From: Ruminococcus sp. UBA4350
GTDB lineage: Bacteria; Bacillota; Clostridia; Oscillospirales; Ruminococcaceae
Assembly (NCBI GenBank): GCA_002394125.1
Contig: DGSY01000002.1
Span: forward strand, 1-19,717
DNA: 19,717 bases
Direction: 5' to 3'
Shown piece by piece: positions 6,483-14,850 of this stretch. How positions within the stretch are numbered: position 1 is the first letter of the stretch; each line of letters starts with the position of its first letter. The position numbers and the translations under genes were made by a program. The notes beneath the pieces were generated by a model. It worked only from the letters and a program-made list of their open reading frames with translations. It ran no database searches and was not told where the DNA came from.

Positions 6483-7838
6483 ATGACAATCGTTGAGCTT
6501 TTTGATGAGAAACCGATCAATAATATCATCGGCGCACTGGCATTTCATCCGGACCGCGTCGTCTATATCGGCGGACTTTCGCAGCGGCATTTCGAGAACC
6601 GGAAGCTGCCCATACTGAAACGGTTCTTTGCGCAGAAGCAGATGCCGGAGCTTGAGATCCGCTATGTGCAGGTGCGCAAGGACAGCTTGCAGGACATCAT
6701 TGCGCGCTTCGAGGAGATCCGCGCAGCCTATGACGACTGCAATTTTCATATCGAGGTCACGGGCGGCGAGGAGCTGGTGCTGATCGCGCTCGGCGTTCTC
6801 TGTGAGCGGTATCCCTCGCTCCGGCTCTATCAGATCAGCAGCAAGCTGCGTCATGTCCGCACGTTTTCGGTCGCGGGCGAGGACGGCGTCAAGACCGATA
6901 TGGTCTGCCGGAACAGCGTCAGGGAAAATCTCATGCTGCACGGAGCCTCGGTCATCAGCGCGGACGGCAGCGATTTTCTGCCGGAGGGCTGGCAGTTCAC
7001 CGACGATTTCCTGCATGACCTCGGTCTGATGTGGGAAACGATGCGCAGCGGCCTCGACGAATGCGACCCGCAGGGCGATGTCTCGCCCTACAACTGGAAT
7101 CAGGCGATCTCCTCGCTCGGCAGGCTCTATGCCGATTTTGCTTTGCCGGATGACCCGAACTGCATTCAGGTCGAAAAATCCTTTTTCCACGATACCTTTC
7201 TGCTGATGCCGGAGCACCGGCAGCTCCAGAATTATCTGTTCTATTTCCTGCGGCTCGACCTGCTCGATTACCGCATCGGAGAGGAAACGGTCGAGCTGGA
7301 ATTCAAGAATGCACAGGTGCGGAAATGTCTGACAACAGCCGGCATCCTGCTGGAGCTGAAAACCTATCTGATCTGCCGGGAACTGACCGGTCAGCGCGGC
7401 GGCGACTGCATGACCGGCGTGCAGATCGCATGGGACGGCGAGGAGTCTGCCGCCGCAGATGCGGCTCTGCCGGATGCGCAGTATGATCCGGATGCACCGG
7501 CGGATACCGTCAATGAGGTCGATGTGATCGCTGCCTGCGGCATGGTGCCGTATTTCATCTCCTGCAAGAACGGGCAGTTCACCGCAGAGGAGCTGTATAA
7601 GCTCTATGCCGTCAGCGAGCAGTTCGGCAAGGGCTACTGCAAGCGGATCCTTGTCACGACGAGCCTGCGCTATGCCGTTGACAATGCAAGACAGCGTCTC
7701 CAGCTTTTGCAGCGTGCGGAGGATATGGGCATTGTCATTTTAGAGGATGTGCATACGATGACCGATGCGGAATTCAGCGCAGAGCTGGCAAGGGTCATGG
7801 AGCTGCCGAAGGTCAAAAGCCTACAGACCGTATCATAA
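6483..7838 (+). CDS. CARF-PD-(D/E)xK nuclease, DUF1887 / Card1-Can2-like
   Basis: The 451-aa protein has an N-terminal CARF-like Rossmann domain (about 1-150) with the strand-turn VTGGEEL at 92-98, equivalent to the TGG loop in Card1-type CARF domains. A linker region follows, then a C-terminal restriction-endonuclease fold (about 280-440). Visible active-site elements are Glu291 in GILLELKTY, N344-E-V-D347 and I359-SCK362-NG; the second acidic residue of the usual ExK is Ser360 here. In type III CRISPR systems, Card1/Can2 proteins bind cyclic tetra-adenylate through the CARF domain and then cut single-stranded DNA and/or RNA. No Cas10, Cas gene or repeat array is visible here, so the activating nucleotide is unknown. 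The ATG at 6483 has AAGGA 9 nt upstream. The next gene follows after 23 nt and is probably its functional partner. Confidence 0.85.
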   Translation: MTIVELFDEKPINNIIGALAFHPDRVVYIGGLSQRHFENRKLPILKRFFAQKQMPELEIRYVQVRKDSLQDIIARFEEIRAAYDDCNFHIEVTGGEELVLIALGVLCERYPSLRLYQISSKLRHVRTFSVAGEDGVKTDMVCRNSVRENLMLHGASVISADGSDFLPEGWQFTDDFLHDLGLMWETMRSGLDECDPQGDVSPYNWNQAISSLGRLYADFALPDDPNCIQVEKSFFHDTFLLMPEHRQLQNYLFYFLRLDLLDYRIGEETVELEFKNAQVRKCLTTAGILLELKTYLICRELTGQRGGDCMTGVQIAWDGEESAAADAALPDAQYDPDAPADTVNEVDVIAACGMVPYFISCKNGQFTAEELYKLYAVSEQFGKGYCKRILVTTSLRYAVDNARQRLQLLQRAEDMGIVILEDVHTMTDAEFSAELARVMELPKVKSLQTVS

Positions 7839-7861
7839 ATGCTCACAGGAAAGGACTCACA

Positions 7862-10450
7862 ATGGAACTTCTGAAAAATCCAATCATCGTCACGCTGCTG
7901 ACCGCCGCTGTCTTGATCCTGCTGTTTCTTCCGGCGCGGCGCATCTGGAAAAGCAGGCTGAAAGAGCGGCAGATGGTGCTTTCGCTCTATGTGCTGGCGC
8001 TGATCTGGCTTGCGCGCTTTTCGGTCTATCTGTTCGGCACCTTTTCTGCGGATTCGGACATGAACAACCTCAACGCCTTTGAAGCGGTCTTTGACAGCCT
8101 GATCCACGCGCTGCAAACCTTCAGCATGGACGAGGATTATACGGTGTTCATCTCCGCCGGAAAGCAGACGCTGACCGATCAGGGCTATACGATGCTGGCC
8201 GCGGTCTACGGCGGACTGATCTCGCTGCTCAATGTGCTTGCACCGATCCTCGGCGGCGCCCTGCTCCTCACGGTCCTGACAAAGCTCTTTCCGGAGCTGC
8301 TGATCCTCTGCTATCCGCGCCGGCACAAATATGTATTCTCCGATCTGAATGAGCAGGCGGTCACGCTCGCAGAGGATATCTGCCGCAATCAGAATTATGC
8401 CGTTCTGAATGCGCTCTCGGAGAATGCGCATCAGCCGCTGATCGTGTTCACGGATGCCTACGGCGACGACGGCTCCGAGCTGCACAATGAGCTGCTCGAC
8501 CGCGCACAGAATCTGCGGGCACTCTGCATCAAGAAGGATCTGCGGCATCTGTCGCTGCGGCTTTCGCGCTCCGTGACCTATCTGCTGATCGATGAGGAGC
8601 CGCAGCACAATCTGCACGCCTTCTCCGAGCTGACCGATCCGGAGGCGGATAAGCAGCTCTGGCCGCTGCCGGAAACTGCGGAAGAATCCCTCACGCGGAT
8701 CATTGTTTTTGTGCAGAAGGAGCACGAATCCGATCTCGTGAAAAACTTGATTCAGGATCGCGGCCTGTCCTCACTGCTCACCGTCCGCATCATCCGCGAC
8801 TATATGAACGCGGCGGTCAATCTGATGTACGATGCGCCGCTTTATCTGCCGCTGCTGGAGCGTGCAGATCATTCCGATGTGCCGCAGCAGCTCCGTATCG
8901 TGATCTTCGGCAGCGGCAGGATCGCAGAGGAAACGCTCCGCACGGTCTACTGGTGCAGCCAGATGCTGAACACAGAGGTCTGTGTCGATGTGATCTCCGA
9001 AAATGCGGGTGAGCTTGAAACAAGTCTCCGCACAGGCTGTCCCGAAATGCTGGAAAGCTGCAAGGCGGGCTCGGATATTCTCGCGGCCTATCCGGAATCG
9101 GCGGACAAGCGTCCGAATCCGCCGTATCTTGCGCGGCTCCGCTTTACCGATCACGCCGATGTGCAGAATCTTGCGTCACTGGATCCGGAGCTGCTCCGGC
9201 AAGCGGACTACTGCATCATCGCGCTCGGCTCGGATCAGGCGAATCTGGAGCTGACGAATTCGCTCCGCATTGCGGCAGCAAAGCGCCGTCTGACTGCGCA
9301 GAGCGGAGGGCTCGTCATCGTCCCTGCGGTCTTTGATTCCCAGCTTGCCGATGCGGTCCGCAGGCAGACACCGGACAGCGACGGCATCCGCATCCTGCCC
9401 TTTGCATCTTTGCGTTCGCGGTTCAGCGTCAAAAATGTATTCATGCAGAATTTCATGGAGGATGCGATTGCCACGGCCGGTCTTTACGGCCCCGACGAGC
9501 AGCGGAAAATGCTGGAGGATGAATATACCTACTGGGCGAATCTGGCGCGCTCTGTTCACGCATCCTATAAGCTGTACTGCACCGGCATTCTGGAATCCGT
9601 CGATCTCACGCAGGATGCGCCGGAGAAGCGGTACCGGCTGCGCAGCTGTCCGGCGCTGAAAGCGCTCCGGCAGACGCCCGAAAAACAGCAGTATACCAAG
9701 CCGATTCTCCGGCAGCTCGCATGGCTGGAGCATCGCCGCTGGAATGCGTTCCTGCGCGCACAGGGCTTTTCCTGCGCCGATGACGCGATGCACGAACGCA
9801 TTTTCAGACTCGGTGAAAAGGACAGGCATAAGAATATCCGTCTGAAGCTGCACCCCTGTCTTGTGGAATGCACAGATGAAATACATGAGCTCCCGACGCA
9901 AAGCCCCTTTGACCGCAGTGTGCTGGACGGGCTGGATCTCGTTTCCGTGAAGCGCTGCGAGCTGGATTCTCCGGATAAACGGGATGCAGCGCTCATGCGC
10001 AAAAGAGACTATAAAAACTGGGATTATCCCTCGCACGATGATTCGCTGAATCAGCTGATATCGCGCTGTATGCCGGATGCAAAAACGGCTGCGGACAGCG
10101 GACAGGAAAAGCCGGCAGTTCCGAAGCAGGAATGCCCGCGCTGCGGCCGGACGATGGAGACCGGTTATGTGCAGGGGCGCGGTCGGATCTTCTGGTCACA
10201 GATACAGAAGGACATCTTCACGAAGCCGGACAGAGCGGATTATGCGATCGCGGAGGCGGGGCGATTCCCGTCGCGCAGTGCGCATACCGCGTATTTCTGC
10301 CGCGGCTGCCATGCCGTACTGGTCATGGAGCAGAAACAGGAAATGCACAGAAAGCGGGCAGTCAGGCCGGAGCCTCAAAAGCCAAAGCGCAGACCGTCGC
10401 CTGAGCGCGGCGACGGAGCGCCGCAGCGCCGGAAAAAGCCGTCCGCATAG
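7862..10450 (+). CDS. Membrane protein with RCK-like Rossmann, RyR and zinc-ribbon domains
   Basis: This 862-aa protein starts with two transmembrane helices (about 5-25 and 38-60), an extracytoplasmic or pore-loop-like stretch (about 61-115) and a long third hydrophobic region (about 117-150). Just after it HKYVFSDLNEQA (from H155) looks like a first nucleotide-binding Rossmann unit. IVIFGSGRIAEE (G350-S-G352) starts a second, with a downstream DYCIIALGSDQANLE, as in TrkA/RCK domains of K+ channels. LAWLEHRRWNAF (H624) with a downstream KLHPCLVEC is characteristic of RyR-type domains. The C-terminus has a zinc ribbon (C758/C761 and C813/C816) of the DUF6487 style, then a basic tail. I infer a ligand-gated channel or membrane effector. 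No selectivity filter is recognisable. It is co-transcribed with the CARF nuclease; AAGGA lies 6 nt before the ATG. Confidence 0.72.
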   Translation: MELLKNPIIVTLLTAAVLILLFLPARRIWKSRLKERQMVLSLYVLALIWLARFSVYLFGTFSADSDMNNLNAFEAVFDSLIHALQTFSMDEDYTVFISAGKQTLTDQGYTMLAAVYGGLISLLNVLAPILGGALLLTVLTKLFPELLILCYPRRHKYVFSDLNEQAVTLAEDICRNQNYAVLNALSENAHQPLIVFTDAYGDDGSELHNELLDRAQNLRALCIKKDLRHLSLRLSRSVTYLLIDEEPQHNLHAFSELTDPEADKQLWPLPETAEESLTRIIVFVQKEHESDLVKNLIQDRGLSSLLTVRIIRDYMNAAVNLMYDAPLYLPLLERADHSDVPQQLRIVIFGSGRIAEETLRTVYWCSQMLNTEVCVDVISENAGELETSLRTGCPEMLESCKAGSDILAAYPESADKRPNPPYLARLRFTDHADVQNLASLDPELLRQADYCIIALGSDQANLELTNSLRIAAAKRRLTAQSGGLVIVPAVFDSQLADAVRRQTPDSDGIRILPFASLRSRFSVKNVFMQNFMEDAIATAGLYGPDEQRKMLEDEYTYWANLARSVHASYKLYCTGILESVDLTQDAPEKRYRLRSCPALKALRQTPEKQQYTKPILRQLAWLEHRRWNAFLRAQGFSCADDAMHERIFRLGEKDRHKNIRLKLHPCLVECTDEIHELPTQSPFDRSVLDGLDLVSVKRCELDSPDKRDAALMRKRDYKNWDYPSHDDSLNQLISRCMPDAKTAADSGQEKPAVPKQECPRCGRTMETGYVQGRGRIFWSQIQKDIFTKPDRADYAIAEAGRFPSRSAHTAYFCRGCHAVLVMEQKQEMHRKRAVRPEPQKPKRRPSPERGDGAPQRRKKPSA

Positions 10451-10458
10451 CGTTATAT

Positions 10459-10494
10459 AAAGAGAGGTATCTGCGAAAACGGATATCTCTTTTT
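10459..10494 (+). terminator. Rho-independent terminator of the CARF operon
   Basis: AAAGAGA (10459-10465) pairs with TCTCTTT (10486-10492), and after a GG bulge TATC (10468-10471) pairs with GATA (10482-10485). The stem runs into a T-rich tract (TTTTTATTTAT). It begins 9 nt after the stop codon of the RyR membrane protein. Confidence 0.65.
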
Positions 10495-10548
10495 ATTTAT
10501 CACAGGCCGCTCCGACCAATACCGGTATATTGCGAAAGGTGACAAAAC

Positions 10549-10580
10549 TGTAAGATTCAGATAATGAAAATGTCAGAATG
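10549..10580 (+). promoter_or_regulatory. Spaced direct repeats, candidate response-regulator site
   Basis: TGTAAGATTC (10549-10558) and TGTCAGAATG (10571-10580) match at 7 of 10 positions and start 22 nt apart, two turns of the helix. This spacing is usual for OmpR-family response regulators. The repeats occupy the place of the -35 box in front of the ABC operon. TGACA (10540-10544) and TGTCA (10571-10575) also form a widely spaced inverted pair. No two-component genes are nearby. Inference from spacing only. Confidence 0.35.
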
Positions 10581-10583
10581 CTG

Positions 10584-10592
10584 TGCTATAAT
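10584..10592 (+). promoter_or_regulatory. Extended -10 promoter of the ABC operon
   Basis: TGCTATAAT is a perfect extended -10 element (TGn followed by consensus TATAAT at 10587-10592). No good -35 is found 17 nt upstream (ATGAAA), which suggests dependence on the extended -10 or on an activator bound at the adjacent repeats. The leader to the ATG at 10622 is about 23 nt. Confidence 0.75.
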
Positions 10593-10621
10593 ATAGGCAA
10601 CAAAATCAGGGAGGGATCGGT

Positions 10622-11332
10622 ATGGAATTACTGACAGTGGAAAATCTTTGCAAGGTTTACGGCAAGGGCGAGAATGAGGTCAGAGCGGTGGACAATGTAT
10701 CCTTCAGCGTCCCGCAGGGACAGATGGCCGCGATCATCGGCTCCAGCGGTTCGGGCAAATCGACGCTGCTGCATATGATCGGCGCAGTTGACCGCCCGAC
10801 CTCCGGCAGGATCCTGCTGGACGGACAGGATGTCTTTCAGCAGAATAACAGAGAGCTTGCGATCTTCCGCCGGCGGCAGGTCGGGCTGATCTATCAGTTC
10901 TACAACCTGATCCCCGTTCTGACGGCGGAGGAAAATATTATGCTGCCGCTGCTCATGGACGGCAGAAAGCCCGATCAGAAGCATCTCGACGAGATCCTCG
11001 AAATGCTCGGCCTGACGCAGCGCCGCGATCATCTGCCCTCGCAGATGTCCGGCGGTCAGCAGCAGCGCGTTTCGATCGGCAGAGCGATCTTCACCTCGCC
11101 GCAGGTCATCCTCGCGGACGAGCCGACCGGCAATCTCGACAGCAAAAATACTGCGGAGATCATGGAGCTGTTCCGCCGGTCGAACCGCGAGCTGAAGCAG
11201 ACGATCCTCATTATCACGCACGACGAGGATATTGCGGAGCAGTGCGACCGCGTCATCACCCTGCGCGACGGAAAGATCATTTCCGATGTCACGAAAAATG
11301 CGCCGGAGGAGGCTGAACGCAATGAGATATGA
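10622..11332 (+). CDS. ABC transporter ATPase, MacB/LolD type
   Basis: The 236-aa ATPase has all the core motifs: Walker A GSSGSGKST, Q-loop in YQFYNLIP, ABC signature MSGGQQQRVSIGRA, Walker B VILADEPTGNLDS and the H-loop ITHDE. Its length and the TGNLDS D-loop are typical of the MacB/LolD/BceA group, which drives FtsX-type permeases that work as mechanotransmitters or extract molecules from the membrane rather than moving small solutes. GGGAGGG (10609-10615) precedes the ATG by 6 nt. The gene ends inside the next one (11-nt overlap), so ATPase and permease are coupled and surely form one complex. Confidence 0.96.
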   Translation: MELLTVENLCKVYGKGENEVRAVDNVSFSVPQGQMAAIIGSSGSGKSTLLHMIGAVDRPTSGRILLDGQDVFQQNNRELAIFRRRQVGLIYQFYNLIPVLTAEENIMLPLLMDGRKPDQKHLDEILEMLGLTQRRDHLPSQMSGGQQQRVSIGRAIFTSPQVILADEPTGNLDSKNTAEIMELFRRSNRELKQTILIITHDEDIAEQCDRVITLRDGKIISDVTKNAPEEAERNEI

Positions 11333-14300
11333 AAATCTGCTTGCATCCCGCTATATCAGGGCGCAGAAGCGGCAGTCGGTCTTTACCTGTGTCAGCATCA
11401 TCGCCGCCGTCGCGGTCATGACCATGATCTTTTTGCTTTACAGCGTCTGCATGAACTGCATGGAAAACACCTATTACAGCGAAGCACCGTATCATCTTGT
11501 TTTCAGCGAGCTGACAGAGGAACAGGGCGAAGCAATGGCGGATTTTGAGGAGGTTCGCTCCGTGAAGCTCGAGCGCACACCGGACGGCGTATCGGCATAT
11601 GTACTGTTCGGCAGCGACATCGGCGACCGCGAGATCTGGCTGATGAATGCATCAAGGAAGATCGGCGCATTTGACAAGTACGAGCGCAGCAAATACAGCA
11701 GTATGCACGGCGCCTATGAATGGAACGACAATCTCATGCGGATGGACGGCGTCTATGACGGCGCACATCTGGTCAAGCTGCGGATCTTCTGTATCTTCTT
11801 CATTTTCGCGGTACTGTTCGCATTCGCGCTGCGGCTGATTATTGACACGGCCTTTGAGGTGTCGTCAAAGGAGCGCGAGCGGCATTACGGCGTTTTGCAG
11901 TCGATCGGCGCAACGCCGGAGCAGATCGTGCGGATCATCACACTGGAGGGAATGCGGCTCTGTGTGATCGCAATTCCGTTCGGGCTGATCGCCGGCATCG
12001 GATTTGCCTATCTGATGTATAAGGTGCTGCTGAAAGCGGGCATTGCCGATCTCTTTCACGGCATGACGGCAGCAAAGGTCAGCCTGCCGTTTTCCGTTGA
12101 CTGGAGAATGCTGCTGATCGCGGCGGCGGTCGGCGTTGTCTGGGTATTTCTCTCGGCATACGGCGTCGGAATGCGCATCATCAAAAAGGCGCCGATGGAA
12201 GCGATCACGGCGCGCGCGGACGATGTGCAGAAGGTGCGCAGACGCACGCTTTCCGGTCTGCTGTTCGGTATTTCCGGCAGCATTGCCTCGCGAAATGCAA
12301 GACGGCAGAAAAAGCGCTTTGTCATCACGGTTCTGACACTGACCGTTTCGATCACGTTGTTTGCGCTGTTTTCCACACTGACAGAAACGATCGAGAACAG
12401 CATTAACGGCTTTATCACAGCGGAGTATCAGAGCTTTTCCGGCAAAGAAGCCCCCGATTTTGAATTCGAGATCGGCAACGCCGAAAAAGGCATCAGCATA
12501 GCCGATGCGGAAAAGGCGCTTGCAGACAGCGGGCTGTTTGAGGATATCGCTGTGAGCGTGTGGGGAGAGCTTTTGTCAGCAGACAGCGAAGGCAAAATCA
12601 TTGTTTATTATTGCAACAGGGCAGCTTACACGCGGCTTTTCGGAGCGGACGCGGCGGTCAGCTATGACGAGCTGGTCAGCTCCGGCGGATATGTTTACAA
12701 TGCGAACGGTGCGGCGAACGAAAATTATGCAGAGCAGCTGCAAAGCGGTTCGCTGCCGGTCTTCAGCGTTTACAGGCGGATGCCGGAGGATGCGGACACA
12801 GAGAATATGAGCCGCGGTGATCTTTACAGGAATTCGGAATCCGAAAAAAGGGAGCATACACTGAATATCCTCGGTTCGGTCTCGGAGAAGGAGAATGACG
12901 GCTTTTGTTTGTACGGTGCATTGGAAACACATGAAAAGATCGAAGCAGAATGGTTCGGCGAGCATTCCGGATGGGCATCTGCGGACTTTAACTTTGCAGG
13001 GAGCAGCGCAGAGAATTATCAGTACAACGCTGCGGATTATCAAAAGGCACAGGACTGGTTCAGGGAGCATTCGGATCTCATCCGCTCACTCGATCCGGAA
13101 GACACGGACTATGACTGCATTTACGCAGTAAAGTGGAAAGTACACAGTATTCTGGCAACGGTGCGCGCCGCAGTGCTGATCTTCAATCTCATGATTGCAC
13201 TGGCAGCGCTCATCAATCTGATGAACATTATCTCGACGGGCATTGCGAACCGCCGCAGTGAGCTGGCATCGCTGCAATGCGTCGGCATGACCGACCGGCA
13301 GCTTGACCGCATGGCGATCATTGAATGCCTGCAATTTGCGGGCGCGGCGGCGGTCATTTCCGCGATTATCTGCGCGCTCCTGATCGTTTTCATAGAATTC
13401 GGTCTGACTGCGCTCATCAATGCTTCCTTTGTCGATGAACCAGAAGAATCGAGGAAAATGCTTGTCAGTCTGATTCATTTAGACCGTGTGAAACCGTTTG
13501 TGCGCATCGGTCTGGCAGCGCTGGCGGCATTCGCGGCAGGCTGTGTCACATCGCTCGTGATGCTGCGCGTGCAGAATAACGAAAGCCTGGCCGACCAGAT
13601 CCGCGGCTCGGAGATGAAGCTCGACACGAAGCAATCGCATCTGCTCCGGAACAGCATTCTTGTGATTGCAGGCGCGTTTGTGCTGACGGTTGCGGGACTG
13701 CGCATTTACAGCGTTTCCGCCTTCCGTCATGACCGGAGCGAATATGAAAAGGCGGGCTATCTCAATCTCGTGGAGTCAAACGGATTCAAAATGAATGTCT
13801 ACTCCACCGGTGCGGAAAACGGAAAGGGAAAGCATACCATTGTCGGGCTTGCGGGCATGGCCGTCAACAGCTTCCCGATTGTCACAGATGAGCTGAATAA
13901 ACGGCTCGGCAAAGAGAATACGCTGGTCTATCCCGACCGCGCAGGCTATGGCTTCAGCGATGATTCCTATAAAAAACAGACGCTTGAACAGGTCGTCGAG
14001 GATTACCGCACCGGTCTGAAAAACGCAGGCTTTACAGCGCCCTATGTGCTGATGGGGCATTCCTACGGCGATTACTATGCGCTGTGGTGGCAGATGAAAT
14101 ATCCCGACGAGGTCGAAGCGATCATCTTTTTAGACGGTACATGGCTCGGTAAAAATGAGCTTTGGGATTTCGCGGAGATCGACGATTTTCCTTCGGAATC
14201 TGCTGCGTATGCCGAAGCACGCAGAGTCTTCCTGCGGTCATGGCTCGGACTTGACCGGCTGTTCCCGGAGGAAGCACAAAACGAATGCAGATACGGCAAA

Positions 14301-14744
14301 GCACTCTTTTCCGATGAGCAGCTCGCGCTCTGGGATAAGACAGAGTACCCCCAATGGACTGCGGCATTGATTTCTGAATTGAAGAATGAGCCGGAATCAG
14401 CCCGTGAACTGCGGGAAATTCTGAAGCCGACCGATACCCCGAAGCTCTACTTCTCAACAATGTATACCGGCGAGGATGATGTCCGCGAATATATGGAATT
14501 CCAGAAAGCGGATTTTGAAGCCTCCGGACTGAAATACAATCCGGATATTGAAACTGCGGCGGAAGCAGAGTGGAACCGTGATGCGTGGGAATACGGGGAT
14601 ATTTACGAAAATATCCTGACGCCGTTCCTGGAGCGCTGCGGGAATTACAGACTGGTCTCTATCGGCGGCGATCACGGACTGTTCTTTGCGCAAAAGCCGG
14701 ATCAGGTTGCAGATACGATCCTTGATTTTCTCGCGGATATCTGA
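11322..14744 (+). CDS. FtsX-type ABC permease fused to an extracytoplasmic alpha/beta hydrolase
   Basis: The 1140-aa protein first shows two FtsX-like half-permeases: TM1 (about 19-45), an outer domain, TM2-4 (about 153-290), TM5 (about 332-352), a second outer domain of about 250 residues, and TM6-8 (about 612-748). The cytoplasmic turns ERERHYGVLQSIGATPEQI and RRSELASLQCVGMTDRQL are typical FtsX coupling segments. An extra TM9 (about 776-798) returns the chain outside, followed by a complete alpha/beta hydrolase (about 815-1140). This has PDRAGYGFS, the elbow GHSYG (Ser914), LDGT (Asp938) and GGDHG (His1118). Ser and His of a triad are intact, so activity is likely; the substrate is unknown. 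GGAGGAGG (11305-11312) lies 9 nt before the ATG. The frame is continuous with no stop or frameshift between the permease and hydrolase parts. Confidence 0.88.
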   Translation: MRYENLLASRYIRAQKRQSVFTCVSIIAAVAVMTMIFLLYSVCMNCMENTYYSEAPYHLVFSELTEEQGEAMADFEEVRSVKLERTPDGVSAYVLFGSDIGDREIWLMNASRKIGAFDKYERSKYSSMHGAYEWNDNLMRMDGVYDGAHLVKLRIFCIFFIFAVLFAFALRLIIDTAFEVSSKERERHYGVLQSIGATPEQIVRIITLEGMRLCVIAIPFGLIAGIGFAYLMYKVLLKAGIADLFHGMTAAKVSLPFSVDWRMLLIAAAVGVVWVFLSAYGVGMRIIKKAPMEAITARADDVQKVRRRTLSGLLFGISGSIASRNARRQKKRFVITVLTLTVSITLFALFSTLTETIENSINGFITAEYQSFSGKEAPDFEFEIGNAEKGISIADAEKALADSGLFEDIAVSVWGELLSADSEGKIIVYYCNRAAYTRLFGADAAVSYDELVSSGGYVYNANGAANENYAEQLQSGSLPVFSVYRRMPEDADTENMSRGDLYRNSESEKREHTLNILGSVSEKENDGFCLYGALETHEKIEAEWFGEHSGWASADFNFAGSSAENYQYNAADYQKAQDWFREHSDLIRSLDPEDTDYDCIYAVKWKVHSILATVRAAVLIFNLMIALAALINLMNIISTGIANRRSELASLQCVGMTDRQLDRMAIIECLQFAGAAAVISAIICALLIVFIEFGLTALINASFVDEPEESRKMLVSLIHLDRVKPFVRIGLAALAAFAAGCVTSLVMLRVQNNESLADQIRGSEMKLDTKQSHLLRNSILVIAGAFVLTVAGLRIYSVSAFRHDRSEYEKAGYLNLVESNGFKMNVYSTGAENGKGKHTIVGLAGMAVNSFPIVTDELNKRLGKENTLVYPDRAGYGFSDDSYKKQTLEQVVEDYRTGLKNAGFTAPYVLMGHSYGDYYALWWQMKYPDEVEAIIFLDGTWLGKNELWDFAEIDDFPSESAAYAEARRVFLRSWLGLDRLFPEEAQNECRYGKALFSDEQLALWDKTEYPQWTAALISELKNEPESARELREILKPTDTPKLYFSTMYTGEDDVREYMEFQKADFEASGLKYNPDIETAAEAEWNRDAWEYGDIYENILTPFLERCGNYRLVSIGGDHGLFFAQKPDQVADTILDFLADI

Positions 14745-14765
14745 CAGCATCATACCAAATCAGAG

Positions 14766-14789
14766 AGGGAGCCGTTCGGCTCCCTTTTT
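14766..14789 (+). terminator. Rho-independent terminator of the ABC operon
   Basis: AGGGAGCC (14766-14773) pairs perfectly with GGCTCCCT (14778-14785) around a GTTC loop, followed by five T residues. It lies about 20 nt after the permease stop codon. Confidence 0.92.
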
Positions 14790-14850
14790 GTCTGCCCCCA
14801 AAACATAGGCAGTCTCTCTTGGACGGGGCGGGGGAGTTTGCCTGCAAATT

